Made by a program: the position numbers and the translations under genes. The notes below the pieces were generated by a model. It was not told the origin of the DNA and searched no databases. It was given only the letters and a program-made list of their open reading frames with translations. 64,000 bases of DNA from Aliiroseovarius sp. Z3 (GTDB taxonomy: Bacteria; Pseudomonadota; Alphaproteobacteria; Rhodobacterales; Rhodobacteraceae). This document shows, piece by piece, positions 1-9,393 of the stretch; position 1 is the first letter of the stretch, and every line of letters begins with the position of its first letter. The DNA lies in contig NZ_JAFMZK010000003.1 of assembly GCF_029105185.1 (NCBI RefSeq), forward strand, positions 434,001-498,000. The letters run 5' to 3'.

Positions 1-110
1 ATGTCGAACCCGATCACGGGCCGGTGTTTCCCGAATTCGACCGCCAGTGGCAGGCCGACATAACCCAACCCGATCACTGCGATCCGCCCAAGATCTGGAA
101 AGTCCTTCAT
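1..110 (-). CDS. Nucleotide-sugar dehydrogenase, TviB/WbpA type (N-terminal fragment)
   Basis: Only the first 36 codons lie in the window; the gene runs off the left edge. The protein opens with about nine residues and then a textbook Rossmann start, IAVIGLGYVGLPLAVEFGK, the NAD-binding GxGxxG of the UDP-glucose / UDP-N-acetylhexosamine 6-dehydrogenase family. The GLGYVGLPLAVEFGK wording resembles the TviB/WbpA/WbpO branch, which oxidises UDP-HexNAc, more than Ugd; that subfamily call is inference from a fragment. The start is the ATG at 110, with a GCGGAAG-like ribosome site upstream. It is codirectional with the epimerase at 256-1275, fitting a surface-polysaccharide sugar-nucleotide cluster that continues to the left. 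Confidence 0.8.
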   Translation of the reverse strand, partial: MKDFPDLGRIAVIGLGYVGLPLAVEFGKHRPVIGFD

Positions 111-207
111 ATCCGGATGCTTCCGCTATCAACCTGCAACACAACCAATGCGGGTGTAAGATTGCGTAAATATTCGTTAAAAGAAAGTAAAAATTCAAGC
201 GAACTGG

Positions 208-230
208 GTAAGAGGCCCTGGCTCTCTTAC
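208..230 (-). terminator. Weak terminator-like hairpin after the epimerase gene
   Basis: GTAAGAG at 208-214 pairs perfectly with CTCTTAC at 224-230, and GCC/GGC inside the loop can extend the stem. On the minus strand a T-rich stretch follows, but only about 15 bases after the stem. It may partly terminate transcription of the epimerase gene or simply be an intergenic mRNA hairpin. Confidence 0.3.
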
Positions 231-255
231 GGTTGTGTCAGGTGATCGTGGTAAA

Positions 256-1275
256 TCAGGCTTTGTAGTAGTCCAGATACCAAGCGACGAAGCTGTTCAC
301 CCCATCGCGGAAATCGGTGGCAGGGCGATAACCTGTCAACCGTTGTAGGAGTGTTGCGTCCGCCCATGTGGCTGGCACGTCGCCCATTTGCATTTCCATG
401 TAGTTCCGTTGGGCTTTATTGCCGATCGCATCCTCAATCGCATCCACGAAATCCAACAGGCGCACCTTGTCGGAATTGCCGACATTCACCACACGATAGG
501 GCGCGGCGGGGGACAGGCTGTCGCCCTCTTCGATATCATCCGGGCTGTCCGGGCGCACGGGAACAGCTTCGATCAACAGGCGGATACCCCGCACCAGATC
601 TTCGACATAAGTGAAGTCACGGAACATGTCGCCGTTGTTGTAAATGTCGATAGGGGTGCCGTCGATGATCCCCTTGGTGAACTTGAACAGCGCCATGTCG
701 GGGCGGCCCCACGGGCCATAGACCGTGAAGAAACGGAACATCGTTGTGGGCAAGTCCCACAGATGGGCATAGCTGTGCGCCATGCTTTCGTTCGCCTTCT
801 TGGTGGCGGCGTAGATGGTCAGTTGGGTGTCGGCCTTCTCGGTCTCGGTGAACGGCATGTCAGTGTTGGCGCCATAGACCGAACTGGTCGAGGCCATGAG
901 AAGATGGTCGACCTTGTGGCGTCGCGCGGCCTCCATCACGTTGAAGGTGCCGATGATGTTGCTGTCGAGATAGGCGCGCGGGTTTTCAAGGCTGTAGCGC
1001 ACGCCCGCCTGGGCGGCGAGGTGGACGATCACATCCGGGGCAAAATCGTCCGCGACCTGATCGAACAGCGCCTGATCCTCAAGCATCCCTTCGGTCGTCG
1101 AAAAACCCGGATCCTGCAACAGCATCTGGTGGCGCCGCTGTTTCAGGGTGACATCATAGTAATCTGTCATCCCGTCATAGCCATGCACACGAAACCCCTC
1201 GGCCAGCAGAAGTTTGGACAAGTGATAACCGATGAACCCGGCGGACCCGGTGACCAGAACTTTGCGTGATGCCAT
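256..1275 (-). CDS. UDP-glucuronate 4-epimerase (CapI/LpsL-like)
   Basis: A short-chain dehydrogenase/reductase sugar epimerase of 339 residues, the usual length for UDP-glucuronate 4-epimerases, which interconvert UDP-GlcA and UDP-GalA for capsule, LPS or exopolysaccharide. The NAD motif TGSAGFIG is at residues 9-16, the TSSVYG serine/threonine motif near 130-135 and the catalytic YAATK at 155-159 (Tyr155, Lys159). The start at 1275 was chosen because AAAGG lies nine bases upstream and the protein then begins directly before the Rossmann strand; a longer reading from 1338 adds 21 basic residues without family support. The neighbour at 1-110 is a nucleotide-sugar dehydrogenase. Exact sugar specificity is inferred. 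Confidence 0.85.
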   Translation of the reverse strand: MASRKVLVTGSAGFIGYHLSKLLLAEGFRVHGYDGMTDYYDVTLKQRRHQMLLQDPGFSTTEGMLEDQALFDQVADDFAPDVIVHLAAQAGVRYSLENPRAYLDSNIIGTFNVMEAARRHKVDHLLMASTSSVYGANTDMPFTETEKADTQLTIYAATKKANESMAHSYAHLWDLPTTMFRFFTVYGPWGRPDMALFKFTKGIIDGTPIDIYNNGDMFRDFTYVEDLVRGIRLLIEAVPVRPDSPDDIEEGDSLSPAAPYRVVNVGNSDKVRLLDFVDAIEDAIGNKAQRNYMEMQMGDVPATWADATLLQRLTGYRPATDFRDGVNSFVAWYLDYYKA

Positions 1276-1428
1276 GAGAGAGATGCCTTTCCGGATACCG
1301 TTTCGCTTGGTTCTAGCGCGGAGGTTTGGAAGCGCCAAGCGGTCTTGTGCCTAATCTGCGCTGGCCTCGCGACGCGGGGAATGATAATCCGCTTTCTGAC
1401 TCCAATTTTCAGACAAGGTGGGGACTGT

Positions 1429-3264
1429 ATGCCTGCTTATCGTTCCAGAACTTCGACCCATGGCCGTAACATGGCCGGTGCCCGCGGCCTTTGGCGCGCG
1501 ACCGGGATGACCGACAGCGATTTCGGCAAGCCGATCATCGCCATCGTGAACAGCTTCACGCAGTTCGTGCCGGGCCACGTCCACCTGAAGGATCTGGGCC
1601 AGATGGTTGCCCGCGAGGTTGAAGCCGCAGGCGGTGTCGCCAAGGAATTCAACACCATCGCCGTAGATGACGGGATCGCCATGGGCCATGACGGGATGCT
1701 GTATTCGCTGCCCTCGCGCGAAGTGATCGCGGATAGCGTCGAATACATGGTCAACGCGCATTGTGCCGACGCGATGGTCTGCATCTCGAACTGCGACAAG
1801 ATCACGCCCGGTATGCTGATGGCCGCGATGCGCCTGAACATCCCGGTGATCTTCGTGTCTGGCGGTCCGATGGAAGCGGGCAAGATCGACATTGCCGATC
1901 TGGACGCCAAGAAGATCGACCTTGTGGACGCAATGGTTGCCGCTGCCGATGACAAATACACCGACGAGCAGGTTCAGCACATCGAAGAGAACGCCTGCCC
2001 GACCTGCGGGTCGTGTTCGGGCATGTTCACCGCAAACTCGATGAACTGCCTGGCCGAGGCGCTGGGTCTGGCGCTGCCCGGCAACGGCTCGACCTTGGCC
2101 ACCCACGCTGACCGTAAGGGCCTGTTCCTTGAGGCTGGTCGCAAGATCGTCGAGATCACCAAGCGTCACTATCAGGACGAGGAAAAGGGCCTGCTGCCGC
2201 GTGAGATCGCGACCTTCGAAGCGTTCGAAAACGCCATGTCGCTGGACATCGCCATGGGCGGCTCGACCAACACGGTTCTGCACCTTCTGGCCATCGCCAA
2301 CGAAGGCGAGGTTGATTTCAATATGACGCATATGGATGCGCTCAGCCGCAAGGTGCCCTGCCTGTGCAAGGTCGCGCCCAACATCGCCAATGTTCATATG
2401 GAGGATGTGCACCGCGCCGGCGGCATCTTCTCGATCCTTGGTGAACTGAGCCGCGCTGGGCTTTTGCATGACAATTGTTCAACCGTGCATTCCAGCACAA
2501 TGGGCGAGGCGATTGCCAAGTGGGACATCAAGGTCGCCAACAACCCCGAGGCCGAAAGCCTGTTCAAAGCCGCCCCCGGTGGGGTTCGCACCACGCAGGC
2601 CTTTTCGACCGAGAACCGGTACAAGGAACTGGACACCGACCGCGAAGGTGGCGTGATCCGGTCCAAGGAACATGCGTTCAGTCAGGATGGAGGCTTGGCT
2701 GTTCTGTTTGGCAACATCGCGCTGGATGGGTGTATCGTGAAAACAGCCGGTGTTGATGCGTCTATTCTGACGTTCACCGGCACCGCACATGTCTGCGAAA
2801 GCCAGGACGCGGCGGTCAGCGACATTCTGACGGGCAAGGTCAAAGAAGGTGACGTTGTTGTCATCCGTTATGAAGGTCCGCGCGGTGGTCCGGGGATGCA
2901 GGAAATGCTGTACCCGACGAGCTATCTGAAATCGAAAGGTCTGGGCAAAGCCTGCGCGCTGCTGACCGATGGACGTTTTTCCGGCGGCACGTCGGGCCTG
3001 TCCATCGGGCACGTGTCGCCGGAAGCTGCCGAAGGTGGCGCGATCGGGTTGGTCCAGCAGGGCGACAAGATCGAGATCGACATCCCCAACCGAACCATCA
3101 ATCTGGCCGTGTCAGACGATGAACTGGCGGCGCGCCGTGCTGCACAAGACGAAAAAGGATGGCATCCTGCCGAACCGCGTAAGCGCAAAGTGTCAAAGGC
3201 GTTGAAAGCCTATGCGATGCTGGCGTCGTCCGCTGCCAAGGGCGCGGTGCGCGTTATCGACTGA
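1429..3264 (+). CDS. ilvD: Dihydroxy-acid dehydratase
   Basis: IlvD dehydrates 2,3-dihydroxy-3-methylvalerate and 2,3-dihydroxyisovalerate to the 2-oxo acids of isoleucine and valine synthesis, in the cytoplasm with an iron-sulfur cluster. The 611 residues match the usual length of about 615. Cluster cysteines are visible: Cys122 in [10 protein letters not shown], and Cys190, Cys193 and Cys196 in [14 protein letters not shown]. The C-terminal [20 protein letters not shown] motif is intact. The start ATG at 1429 follows AGGTGGGG; an upstream in-frame extension to 1345 is not typical of the family. The gene is divergent from the epimerase and monocistronic, ending at a strong hairpin just before a convergent gene. 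Confidence 0.97.
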   Translation: MPAYRSRTSTHGRNMAGARGLWRATGMTDSDFGKPIIAIVNSFTQFVPGHVHLKDLGQMVAREVEAAGGVAKEFNTIAVDDGIAMGHDGMLYSLPSREVIADSVEYMVNAHCADAMVCISNCDKITPGMLMAAMRLNIPVIFVSGGPMEAGKIDIADLDAKKIDLVDAMVAAADDKYTDEQVQHIEENACPTCGSCSGMFTANSMNCLAEALGLALPGNGSTLATHADRKGLFLEAGRKIVEITKRHYQDEEKGLLPREIATFEAFENAMSLDIAMGGSTNTVLHLLAIANEGEVDFNMTHMDALSRKVPCLCKVAPNIANVHMEDVHRAGGIFSILGELSRAGLLHDNCSTVHSSTMGEAIAKWDIKVANNPEAESLFKAAPGGVRTTQAFSTENRYKELDTDREGGVIRSKEHAFSQDGGLAVLFGNIALDGCIVKTAGVDASILTFTGTAHVCESQDAAVSDILTGKVKEGDVVVIRYEGPRGGPGMQEMLYPTSYLKSKGLGKACALLTDGRFSGGTSGLSIGHVSPEAAEGGAIGLVQQGDKIEIDIPNRTINLAVSDDELAARRAAQDEKGWHPAEPRKRKVSKALKAYAMLASSAAKGAVRVID

Positions 3265-3285
3265 TCGGTATCTGACTGCATTGCG

Positions 3286-3312
3286 AACGGGCGGGGTATA
3301 TCTCCGCCCGTT
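3286..3312 (+). terminator. Terminator hairpin after ilvD
   Basis: AACGGGCGG at 3286-3294 pairs with CCGCCCGTT at 3304-3312 across a nine-base loop, followed by T-rich sequence. It fills the 48-base gap between the convergent ilvD and the binding-protein gene, so it may serve both. Confidence 0.75.
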
Positions 3313-4362
3313 TCAGTTTTGCAGCAGCGAGTTTTCCCAGTTCCTGAGGAAGCTCTGCCGTTTCAGATTGTCGAGAAAGACCAGCAGACCCGGCCCAAAG
3401 CGAATGGGGCGAAGCGACGGGTTTGCCCGCAGCGCAGCAGGATCGACCGCGGGCAACCCCGTCGCCTCGACCAAATCCGTGCGTGATCGCAGCCCAAGCA
3501 GGAAATCCAGCATGGCGCGGGCGTCGTCGATATTCTGCGCCGTTCGCGGGATCAGGACGGTGCGCGACATGACGTTCACATAATCGCTCATCTCGATGAT
3601 CTGATAACCCCCGGTGTTTTTCTGATGGCTGGCGGCATAACTGCCCAGCACGTTGTAAGCCAAGGCCAGCTTGCCCGAGGCCACATCGCGGATCATGTCG
3701 CCCGAGCAGCAATAAAGCTTCGCATCCAGACGGCCCATCACCTCCATCAACCGCCAGAACGCGTCAGAGTTTCGGCTGTCCTGCGTCGCCATCAGATAGC
3801 CAAAGCCAGAGCGGCGCACGTCATAGGTGCCGATCTTCCCCTGAAAGCGGGTCGGGTTGGCGCGCAGAACGGCAATCAGCTCGTCCCGGTTTTGCGGTGC
3901 TTCGCCGGGTGAGAAAAATTGGTCTGAAACCACGACCACCGCGGGTTCCTGTGTGAAGGCGAACAGCTGGTTGCGCCAACTTGCCCAGACCGGCAGGTTG
4001 GTCGCGCTGGGCGGTGTGTGGTTCAGTGCAAAGCCATCATTCGCCAGTTTGGTCTGCAAATCCATGGCCGAAGATATGGCAAGATCGAAGGACGCTCCTT
4101 CGTCATATAAAGCCTCCATCAGATCGGTCGTGCCTGTGACCACATAGTCGATTGTCACGCCCGGTTGCGTGGCCTGAAAGGCACGAATGATCGGATCGAA
4201 CACATCCAGATCGGCGGTCGAAACAACGCTAAGCCGCGCCTGTTCAGCGGGGGCTTCATAAAGGCGGCGATCTTCAATCTCGAAACCCAGTGCCACGCCC
4301 GCAGAAAGGATGACACCGAACACTGCCGAAATTATTCGCGCGGGAATACCAGCGAAACACAT
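3313..4362 (-). CDS. Orphan periplasmic solute-binding protein linked to the TctDE-like two-component system
   Basis: A 349-residue extracellular solute-binding protein (family 1, iron/thiamine/phosphoglycerate-regulator-like fold). It has an N-terminal signal segment (IISAVFGVILSAGVALG) followed by a two-lobe binding-protein sequence. The start ATG at 4362 is preceded by GGGGAAGG, and the gene overlaps the 3' end of the sensor kinase gene by 31 bases, so the two are translationally coupled. No ABC permease or ATPase gene is adjacent. Salmonella PgtC is a comparable periplasmic protein acting with a sensor kinase to control a transporter. By analogy, this protein may report ligand occupancy to the kinase rather than feed an importer; that role is inference. 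Confidence 0.75.
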   Translation of the reverse strand: MCFAGIPARIISAVFGVILSAGVALGFEIEDRRLYEAPAEQARLSVVSTADLDVFDPIIRAFQATQPGVTIDYVVTGTTDLMEALYDEGASFDLAISSAMDLQTKLANDGFALNHTPPSATNLPVWASWRNQLFAFTQEPAVVVVSDQFFSPGEAPQNRDELIAVLRANPTRFQGKIGTYDVRRSGFGYLMATQDSRNSDAFWRLMEVMGRLDAKLYCCSGDMIRDVASGKLALAYNVLGSYAASHQKNTGGYQIIEMSDYVNVMSRTVLIPRTAQNIDDARAMLDFLLGLRSRTDLVEATGLPAVDPAALRANPSLRPIRFGPGLLVFLDNLKRQSFLRNWENSLLQN

Positions 4363-5705
4363 GCGCCTTCCCCCTTTTTGTTTGGTGAAATGTCCAACCG
4401 CCCGCCATGTGCTTTCGCGACCTCGTCCGCGATGGTCAGGCCAAGACCCGAGCCGACAATGTCGCTGACATTTGCGCCGCGGGTATAGCGAGCGGTCAGG
4501 GCCGACAGGTCGGTTTCGCCAAACCCGCGCCCCTGATCCGTGATCGACAGGGTGATTTCGTGATCAAGCGTCACGCGGGCGGTGATGTCGCTGTCGTCCG
4601 GCGAGTATTTGATGGCGTTGTCGAGGATGTTTTGAAGCGCAGCTTGCAACAGGATACCATCGCCGGTGAAGGCCACGGGCTGGGTGCCAAGTTCGCGGCG
4701 CAGTGCGATGTCTTTCAGATCAGCCGTTGGGCCGAGGCGGTCGCAGGTTTCATCCATAAGCGCCCGCAGGTCCAGCGCGTCTTGCGCCAGACTGTCGGCG
4801 CGAAACGTCACCATGGCATGGTCCAGCATCTGACCGGCGGATCGCGAGCTTTCGTCGATCGCGCGGATCATCTCGCGAATGGCCTGTTTGTGTTCCGGCT
4901 TGTTCAGTTTGCGATGGGTGATTTCGGCCTGCGCACGCACCGTTGCAAGCGGGGTGCGGACACGGTGGGCTGCCTCGGTGATAAAATCTTCGGTGCGGGA
5001 CAGGGACGCGCGCAGACGTGCCATGAACGAGTTGAGGGCGTTGATCAGTGGCACAAGCTCGTCTGGCGCGTTGGCCTGTACGGGGCGCAGATCGGTTGGT
5101 CCTCGGCGTGTGACGGATCCGGTGATCCGGGTGATCGGTGCCAGTGCGGAACCGGCCGCCCAAAGGCTTAGCGCGGTTGCCAGCAGGAAAAAGCCAGCAC
5201 CAATGCCGGTCGCCGTCGCGGTGATCTGTCTGGAGATCGCGGCAAGCCCCTGGCGGGTCTGTGCGACAGTCACCACCACCTGTGCCGCATTCGCCCCAGT
5301 GCCAACCGGGCGCGTGACGGAGACCGCCCGTATCTCGTCCCCTCGATAGGTCAGTGTTTCGACGCTGGGCGTACTGATCCGCGGCGGCGCCTTGGGTTGG
5401 GGCAGGTCGGGGTAGCCGGTCAAGGTTTGTCCCTTCGACACGACGCGATAGAATACGCGGTCTTCGTTGATTGTCCCCAGCATCGACAGGGCCGAATAGG
5501 GCAGGTCAAGCGTGACATGACCGTCTTCGCTGCGCAGGCTGTCAGCGATGGCCGTGGCGGACGCGGATAGAATGTCATCTTGTGTCCCTTCAGCGGCCCG
5601 TTCGGCCACTCCGCGCACCACCAGGAAAAAGGCCAGCGACAGGATTGCTGCGACAAGTGCAAGCTGGATAAACAGCCGTCTGCGGATTGATCCAAGCCGT
5701 TTCAC
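4332..5705 (-). CDS. Sensor histidine kinase, TctE type
   Basis: A membrane sensor kinase of 457 residues. One transmembrane helix lies at about 12-31, a periplasmic sensor domain of the two-component sensor N-terminal type at about 32-165, and a second helix at about 167-187, followed by a HAMP-like linker. The H box is EAAHRVRTPL with His247, the N box is NILDNAIKYSP with Asn363, and DQGRGFG and GSGLGLTIA are the ATP-binding G boxes. The start overlaps the stop of the response regulator gene by four bases (ATGA), indicating one operon in the order regulator, kinase, binding protein. Divergent tctCBA make tricarboxylate-type uptake the likely target. Confidence 0.88.
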   Translation of the reverse strand: MKRLGSIRRRLFIQLALVAAILSLAFFLVVRGVAERAAEGTQDDILSASATAIADSLRSEDGHVTLDLPYSALSMLGTINEDRVFYRVVSKGQTLTGYPDLPQPKAPPRISTPSVETLTYRGDEIRAVSVTRPVGTGANAAQVVVTVAQTRQGLAAISRQITATATGIGAGFFLLATALSLWAAGSALAPITRITGSVTRRGPTDLRPVQANAPDELVPLINALNSFMARLRASLSRTEDFITEAAHRVRTPLATVRAQAEITHRKLNKPEHKQAIREMIRAIDESSRSAGQMLDHAMVTFRADSLAQDALDLRALMDETCDRLGPTADLKDIALRRELGTQPVAFTGDGILLQAALQNILDNAIKYSPDDSDITARVTLDHEITLSITDQGRGFGETDLSALTARYTRGANVSDIVGSGLGLTIADEVAKAHGGRLDISPNKKGEGACVSLVFPRE

Positions 5706-6367
5706 CGCGCAATCATCCGATACCCCATGCCACGCACGGTTTCGATTTTTGCACCTGACCCCTCCAGCCGTTTGCGCAACCGACCCACATAGACTTCGAT
5801 CGCGTTCTCTGACGCCTCATCCGAAAGCGAAAACAGCCGGTCGATCAGATGGGTTTTGGAGAAAACCTGACCGGGGGCCGCGAAAAATACCTCGAGCAAA
5901 CGAAGTTCGCGATTGCGTAAGGGCACGGTCTGGTCGTCAAACCGCAACTCGCCCTTCGTCGAATCAAGCGTCGTTTCCTCGAATGTTGTCGAGTTATCTG
6001 CCGGGCCACCCTGACGCCTGAGAACGGCGCGCACGCGGGCCTCCAGTTCAGAGAAATCGAACGGCTTTACGATGTAGTCATCGGCACCCAGATCCAGCAA
6101 ACCAACGCGATCTGACACCGCCGAACGCGCCGTGATAACGATCACAGGCGTGCGTTTTTCGGTCTGCCGCTGGCGTTCCAGAAAGTCGCGCCCATCCCCG
6201 TCGGGCAGCATAATATCCAGCAAAATCAAATCGTAATCCGCAACAGCCGTCAGGTCAGTCGCATCTGACAAGGTGCCCGCATGATCCACGGCATGACCAT
6301 CCAATTGCAGCCGTTCGATCACGACGCCTGCCAGTTTTGGATTATCCTCGATCAAAAGGAATCGCAT
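5702..6367 (-). CDS. Response regulator, OmpR/TctD type
   Basis: A 221-residue OmpR-family regulator: receiver domain at about 1-115 with phospho-acceptor Asp51 in LILLDIMLPDGDG, the conserved Lys in DDYIVKPFD, then a C-terminal winged helix with ENAIEVYVGRLRKRL and the closing VRGMGYRM. It is the first gene of the operon with the sensor kinase and the binding protein, and is divergent from tctC over a 101-base intergenic region. That region contains a direct repeat with helical-turn spacing, a plausible binding site. In known systems TctD/BctD activates citrate-type transporters; the ligand here is unknown. Confidence 0.88.
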   Translation of the reverse strand: MRFLLIEDNPKLAGVVIERLQLDGHAVDHAGTLSDATDLTAVADYDLILLDIMLPDGDGRDFLERQRQTEKRTPVIVITARSAVSDRVGLLDLGADDYIVKPFDFSELEARVRAVLRRQGGPADNSTTFEETTLDSTKGELRFDDQTVPLRNRELRLLEVFFAAPGQVFSKTHLIDRLFSLSDEASENAIEVYVGRLRKRLEGSGAKIETVRGMGYRMIAR

Positions 6368-6390
6368 TCTTGGCCCTTTTTTCCGGTGCG

Positions 6391-6410
6391 TGACAGGTTG
6401 GTGTCAGGTT
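6391..6410. promoter_or_regulatory. Candidate TctD-type operator: two direct repeats
   Basis: TGACAGGTT at 6391-6399 and TGTCAGGTT at 6402-6410 differ at one base and start 11 bases apart, the spacing usual for OmpR-family dimers binding on one DNA face. They sit between the divergent tctD-like gene (starts 6367) and tctC (starts 6469), 59-78 bases before the tctC start. Binding by the adjacent regulator is inference. Confidence 0.4.
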
Positions 6411-6468
6411 TAGGCGATTGGCTAAACAATGAGCGGGCATTGCGCCCCTTGTCAAATGGGAGGAACTA

Positions 6469-7437
6469 ATGACGAAACGTCTTTTCAAGGCGCTGGCGAC
6501 CAGTGCCGTATTGGGCCTTGGTGCCACCACCGCAGCCACCGCTGCCGAGTGTATTGCCCCGGCCAACCCCGGCGGAGGCTGGGACTTCACCTGCCGTCAG
6601 ATCGGTAAAATCATGTACGACATCGGTGCGGTCGACAAACCCGTTCAGGTCACGAACATGGCCGGGGCCGGTGGTGGTCTGGCCTTCACTCATGTTGTTT
6701 CAGAACGCGGGGATGATGCGGACCTGATCATTGCGGCGTCGTCTGCAACGTCGACGCGTCTGGCGCAGAACGCCTATGCCGGGATGACAGCGGATCAGGT
6801 GCGGTTTGTTGGTGCTATCGGTGCGGACCCCGGGGTGATCGTTGTGGCGGCAGACAGCCCTTATCAGTCGCTGAACGATCTGGTCGAGGATGTGAAGGCC
6901 AATCCTGGTGAAGTGGCTTTTGCAGGCGGGTCGGCCGTTGGCGGCTTTGACCACCTCAAACCCCTGATGATCCTGCAACGGGCAGGCGTTACCGACGTGA
7001 CGGCGGTGAAGTATATCGGTGTCGACGGGGGTGCCGATGCGATCACCCAAACCGTGGGTGGCTTCACGCAAGCCATGACGGGCGATATGTCCGAGATTGT
7101 CGGTTTCCTTAAATCTGGCGACGTGCGCGCAATTGCGGTTCTGACCGAAGAACGCGTGCCCGGGTTTGAAGATATTCCCACCGCAAAAGAGCAAGGGATT
7201 GACGTCGTCGCCGTGAACTGGCGCGGATTGTATGTCCCCAAAGACATCAGCGATGATGACTTCAATATGTGGGCCGAGCGGCTTCAGAAGGTTGCAGATA
7301 GTGATGAATGGAAAGAGGCCATGGCTGCAAACGGTCTGGCACCGTTCACCAAAGTCGGTGCAGACTTCCAGACCTATGTCGATAGCGTCGTCGCCGAAAT
7401 CCGCGCGCTTTCGAAAGAAATCGGGGTGATCCAGTAA
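6469..7437 (+). CDS. tctC: Tripartite tricarboxylate transporter substrate-binding protein
   Basis: A 322-residue periplasmic receptor of the TTT family (TctC/Bug fold), which captures a carboxylate and passes it to the TctA/TctB membrane complex. It has a cleavable signal peptide (to about residue 25, ending ATAAEC). The mature start has the Bug-type NPGGGWDFTCRQ loop, and AGSAVGGFDHL is the ligand-carboxylate loop region. The start is preceded by GGGAGG. It is the first gene of a five-gene run in which each gene touches or nearly touches the next. The ligand class is likely di- or tricarboxylate, but Bug proteins also bind amino acids and aromatic acids, so no substrate is assigned. Confidence 0.92.
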   Translation: MTKRLFKALATSAVLGLGATTAATAAECIAPANPGGGWDFTCRQIGKIMYDIGAVDKPVQVTNMAGAGGGLAFTHVVSERGDDADLIIAASSATSTRLAQNAYAGMTADQVRFVGAIGADPGVIVVAADSPYQSLNDLVEDVKANPGEVAFAGGSAVGGFDHLKPLMILQRAGVTDVTAVKYIGVDGGADAITQTVGGFTQAMTGDMSEIVGFLKSGDVRAIAVLTEERVPGFEDIPTAKEQGIDVVAVNWRGLYVPKDISDDDFNMWAERLQKVADSDEWKEAMAANGLAPFTKVGADFQTYVDSVVAEIRALSKEIGVIQ

Positions 7438-7877
7438 TGGCGTCGGACCGTATCTTCGGAGCGGTCGTGACCCTGGTGGCGCTGGCATATGTTGCCAGCG
7501 CCATGCAGATCCAGACCAGTTTTATGGCGGATCCCGTGGGGCCAAAGACCTTTCCCATCCTGGTCGGCAGCGTTGCTGCGCTATGCGGGATCATCGTGGC
7601 CCTGAAACCTGACCCCGACCCAGACTGGCCTGTGCTGGCCACTTTCGGGTCGCTTGCCTTGGCGGTTGTGGTGCTTGTCGGTTATGCCTACGCGCTGAAG
7701 CCATTGGGCTTCTTGATCCCAACAGCGATCACCGCGGCCATTCTGAGTTATCAGATCGAGCCGCGCGCCATGCGCGCCGTTCTGGCCGGCATCGGCCTGT
7801 CTGTCGGGCTGTTTCTGATCTTCAAATTCGCGCTGGGTCTTGGGCTTGTTCCCTTTCCCAAATCTCTGACCGGCTGA
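7437..7877 (+). CDS. tctB: Tripartite tricarboxylate transporter small membrane subunit
   Basis: A 146-residue membrane protein with four predicted helices (about 6-25, 40-55, 62-85 and 95-130), as expected for TctB, the small subunit of TTT transporters. The ATG overlaps the last base of the tctC stop codon, so the genes are coupled. TctB proteins are poorly conserved; the call rests on length, topology and position between tctC and tctA. Confidence 0.9.
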   Translation: MASDRIFGAVVTLVALAYVASAMQIQTSFMADPVGPKTFPILVGSVAALCGIIVALKPDPDPDWPVLATFGSLALAVVVLVGYAYALKPLGFLIPTAITAAILSYQIEPRAMRAVLAGIGLSVGLFLIFKFALGLGLVPFPKSLTG

Positions 7878-7887
7878 GGATATTTCC

Positions 7888-9393
7888 ATGGAACTACTCT
7901 CGAACCTCGCGATCGGTTTCGATATCGCGCTGTCTCCTTATACGCTGATGCTGGCTGTGATCGGTTGTTTCATCGGCACGATTATCGGCGCCCTGCCGGG
8001 TCTTGGCCCGTCCAATGGTGTGGCGATCCTGATCCCGCTGACCTTCACGATGGGATTGGATGCGACATCTGCACTGGTTCTTATGACGTCTGTTTATTAC
8101 GGCGCGATGTATGGTGGCCGGATCAGTTCGATCCTTTTGAACATTCCGGGGGATGAACCAGCGTTGATGACTACGCTGGACGGCTATCCGATGGCAAAAG
8201 CGGGCCGGGCCGGTGATGCGCTGGTGCTGTCCGGTGTCGCGTCTTTCGTCGGGGCGTTCCTTGCGACCATCGGCTTGATGCTTCTGGCGCCCTTGTTGGC
8301 ACGTGTCGCGTTCTTGTTCGGTCCTGCCGAATACTTCGCACTTTACCTGTTGGCCTTTGCCACACTTGGCGGCATGGCATCGAACAACCAGGCCAAGGCC
8401 GCTATTGCGTCCTGTATCGGGCTTGGTATCTCGATGATTGGTGTGGATAACAACTCTGGTCTTCCACGTCTGACCGGAGGCAACATGCACTTGTTTGACG
8501 GCATCGACTTCCTTGTCGCCATTGTCGGTCTGTTCGCGATTGCCGAGGTGTTTTTCTTCATCGAAAGCCACGGCAAGAACACCTCGATCGGTGTGAAGCT
8601 GGAAAAAGTGACGATTCCGGTCAAGGATATCATCGGGTCCGGCTGGACCATGCTGCGGTCGTCCATCGTGGGCTTTATTGCTGGCGTGCTGCCGGGGGCG
8701 GGTGCGTCGCTGGGCAGCTTTCTGGCTTATATGTCCGAGAAATCCATCGCGGGTGAAAAGGGCGGATTTGGGACGGGTGTTCCAAAAGGTGTCGCTGCGC
8801 CCGAGGCTGGCAATAACGCGGCGGCGGGTGGCGCGCTGGTCCCGATGCTGACGCTGGGCGTGCCCGGATCGGGCACCACCGCCGTGCTTCTGGCGCTTTT
8901 GATGACGTTGAACATCACCCCCGGCCCGATGCTGTTTACAGAACGGCCCGAGGTCGTCTGGGGCCTGATCGCGTCGCTTCTAATCGCCAACTTTGTGTTG
9001 CTGTTGATGAACGTGCCCATGGTAAAGATCTTCGTGAAAATCCTGTCGGTCCCGCCATGGGTACTTTTGCCCGGCGTCACGATGATCAGCTTTGTTGGCA
9101 TCTATTCGCTGTCCGGCAGCTATTTCGATCTGCTGCTGATGGTGGCTTTCGGGGTGCTGGGCTATGTTCTGCGCAAGCTGGACGTGCCAACCGTGCCGGT
9201 CATCCTAGGCATCCTTCTGGGAGGCCATATGGAGGACGCCCTGCGCCGCGCCATGGTGTTGTCGAGCGGCGACTGGACCTTCCTGTTCTCGTCCGGCATT
9301 TCGATCACGCTGTGGATCATCGCGGTGGCGGGCTTCGTCGCCCCGATGTTCCTGCGCAATGTCCTGAAGAAACCGCAAAGGATCACGGACTGA
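7888..9393 (+). CDS. tctA: Tripartite tricarboxylate transporter large membrane subunit
   Basis: A 501-residue polytopic protein matching TctA, the substrate-translocating subunit of the TTT family. Two family signatures are visible and near-repeated, GALPGLGPSNGVAILIPL early and GVLPGAGASLGSFLAYM in the middle, reflecting the internal duplication of the family. It begins ten bases after tctB and its stop shares one base with the start of the next gene, so the AtuA-family gene is in the same transcription unit. Transport is ion-driven in characterised members. Confidence 0.95.
   Translation: MELLSNLAIGFDIALSPYTLMLAVIGCFIGTIIGALPGLGPSNGVAILIPLTFTMGLDATSALVLMTSVYYGAMYGGRISSILLNIPGDEPALMTTLDGYPMAKAGRAGDALVLSGVASFVGAFLATIGLMLLAPLLARVAFLFGPAEYFALYLLAFATLGGMASNNQAKAAIASCIGLGISMIGVDNNSGLPRLTGGNMHLFDGIDFLVAIVGLFAIAEVFFFIESHGKNTSIGVKLEKVTIPVKDIIGSGWTMLRSSIVGFIAGVLPGAGASLGSFLAYMSEKSIAGEKGGFGTGVPKGVAAPEAGNNAAAGGALVPMLTLGVPGSGTTAVLLALLMTLNITPGPMLFTERPEVVWGLIASLLIANFVLLLMNVPMVKIFVKILSVPPWVLLPGVTMISFVGIYSLSGSYFDLLLMVAFGVLGYVLRKLDVPTVPVILGILLGGHMEDALRRAMVLSSGDWTFLFSSGISITLWIIAVAGFVAPMFLRNVLKKPQRITD

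Noticed and set aside
166-180. GTAA-N7-TTAA as a CtrA site upstream of the nucleotide-sugar dehydrogenase
   Set aside because: One half-site has a mismatch and there is no second site, so it is expected by chance in an AT-rich spacer.
3313-4362. Reading the binding protein as part of an iron ABC importer
   Set aside because: No permease or ATPase gene is adjacent and it overlaps the kinase gene, so a sensor role fits better.
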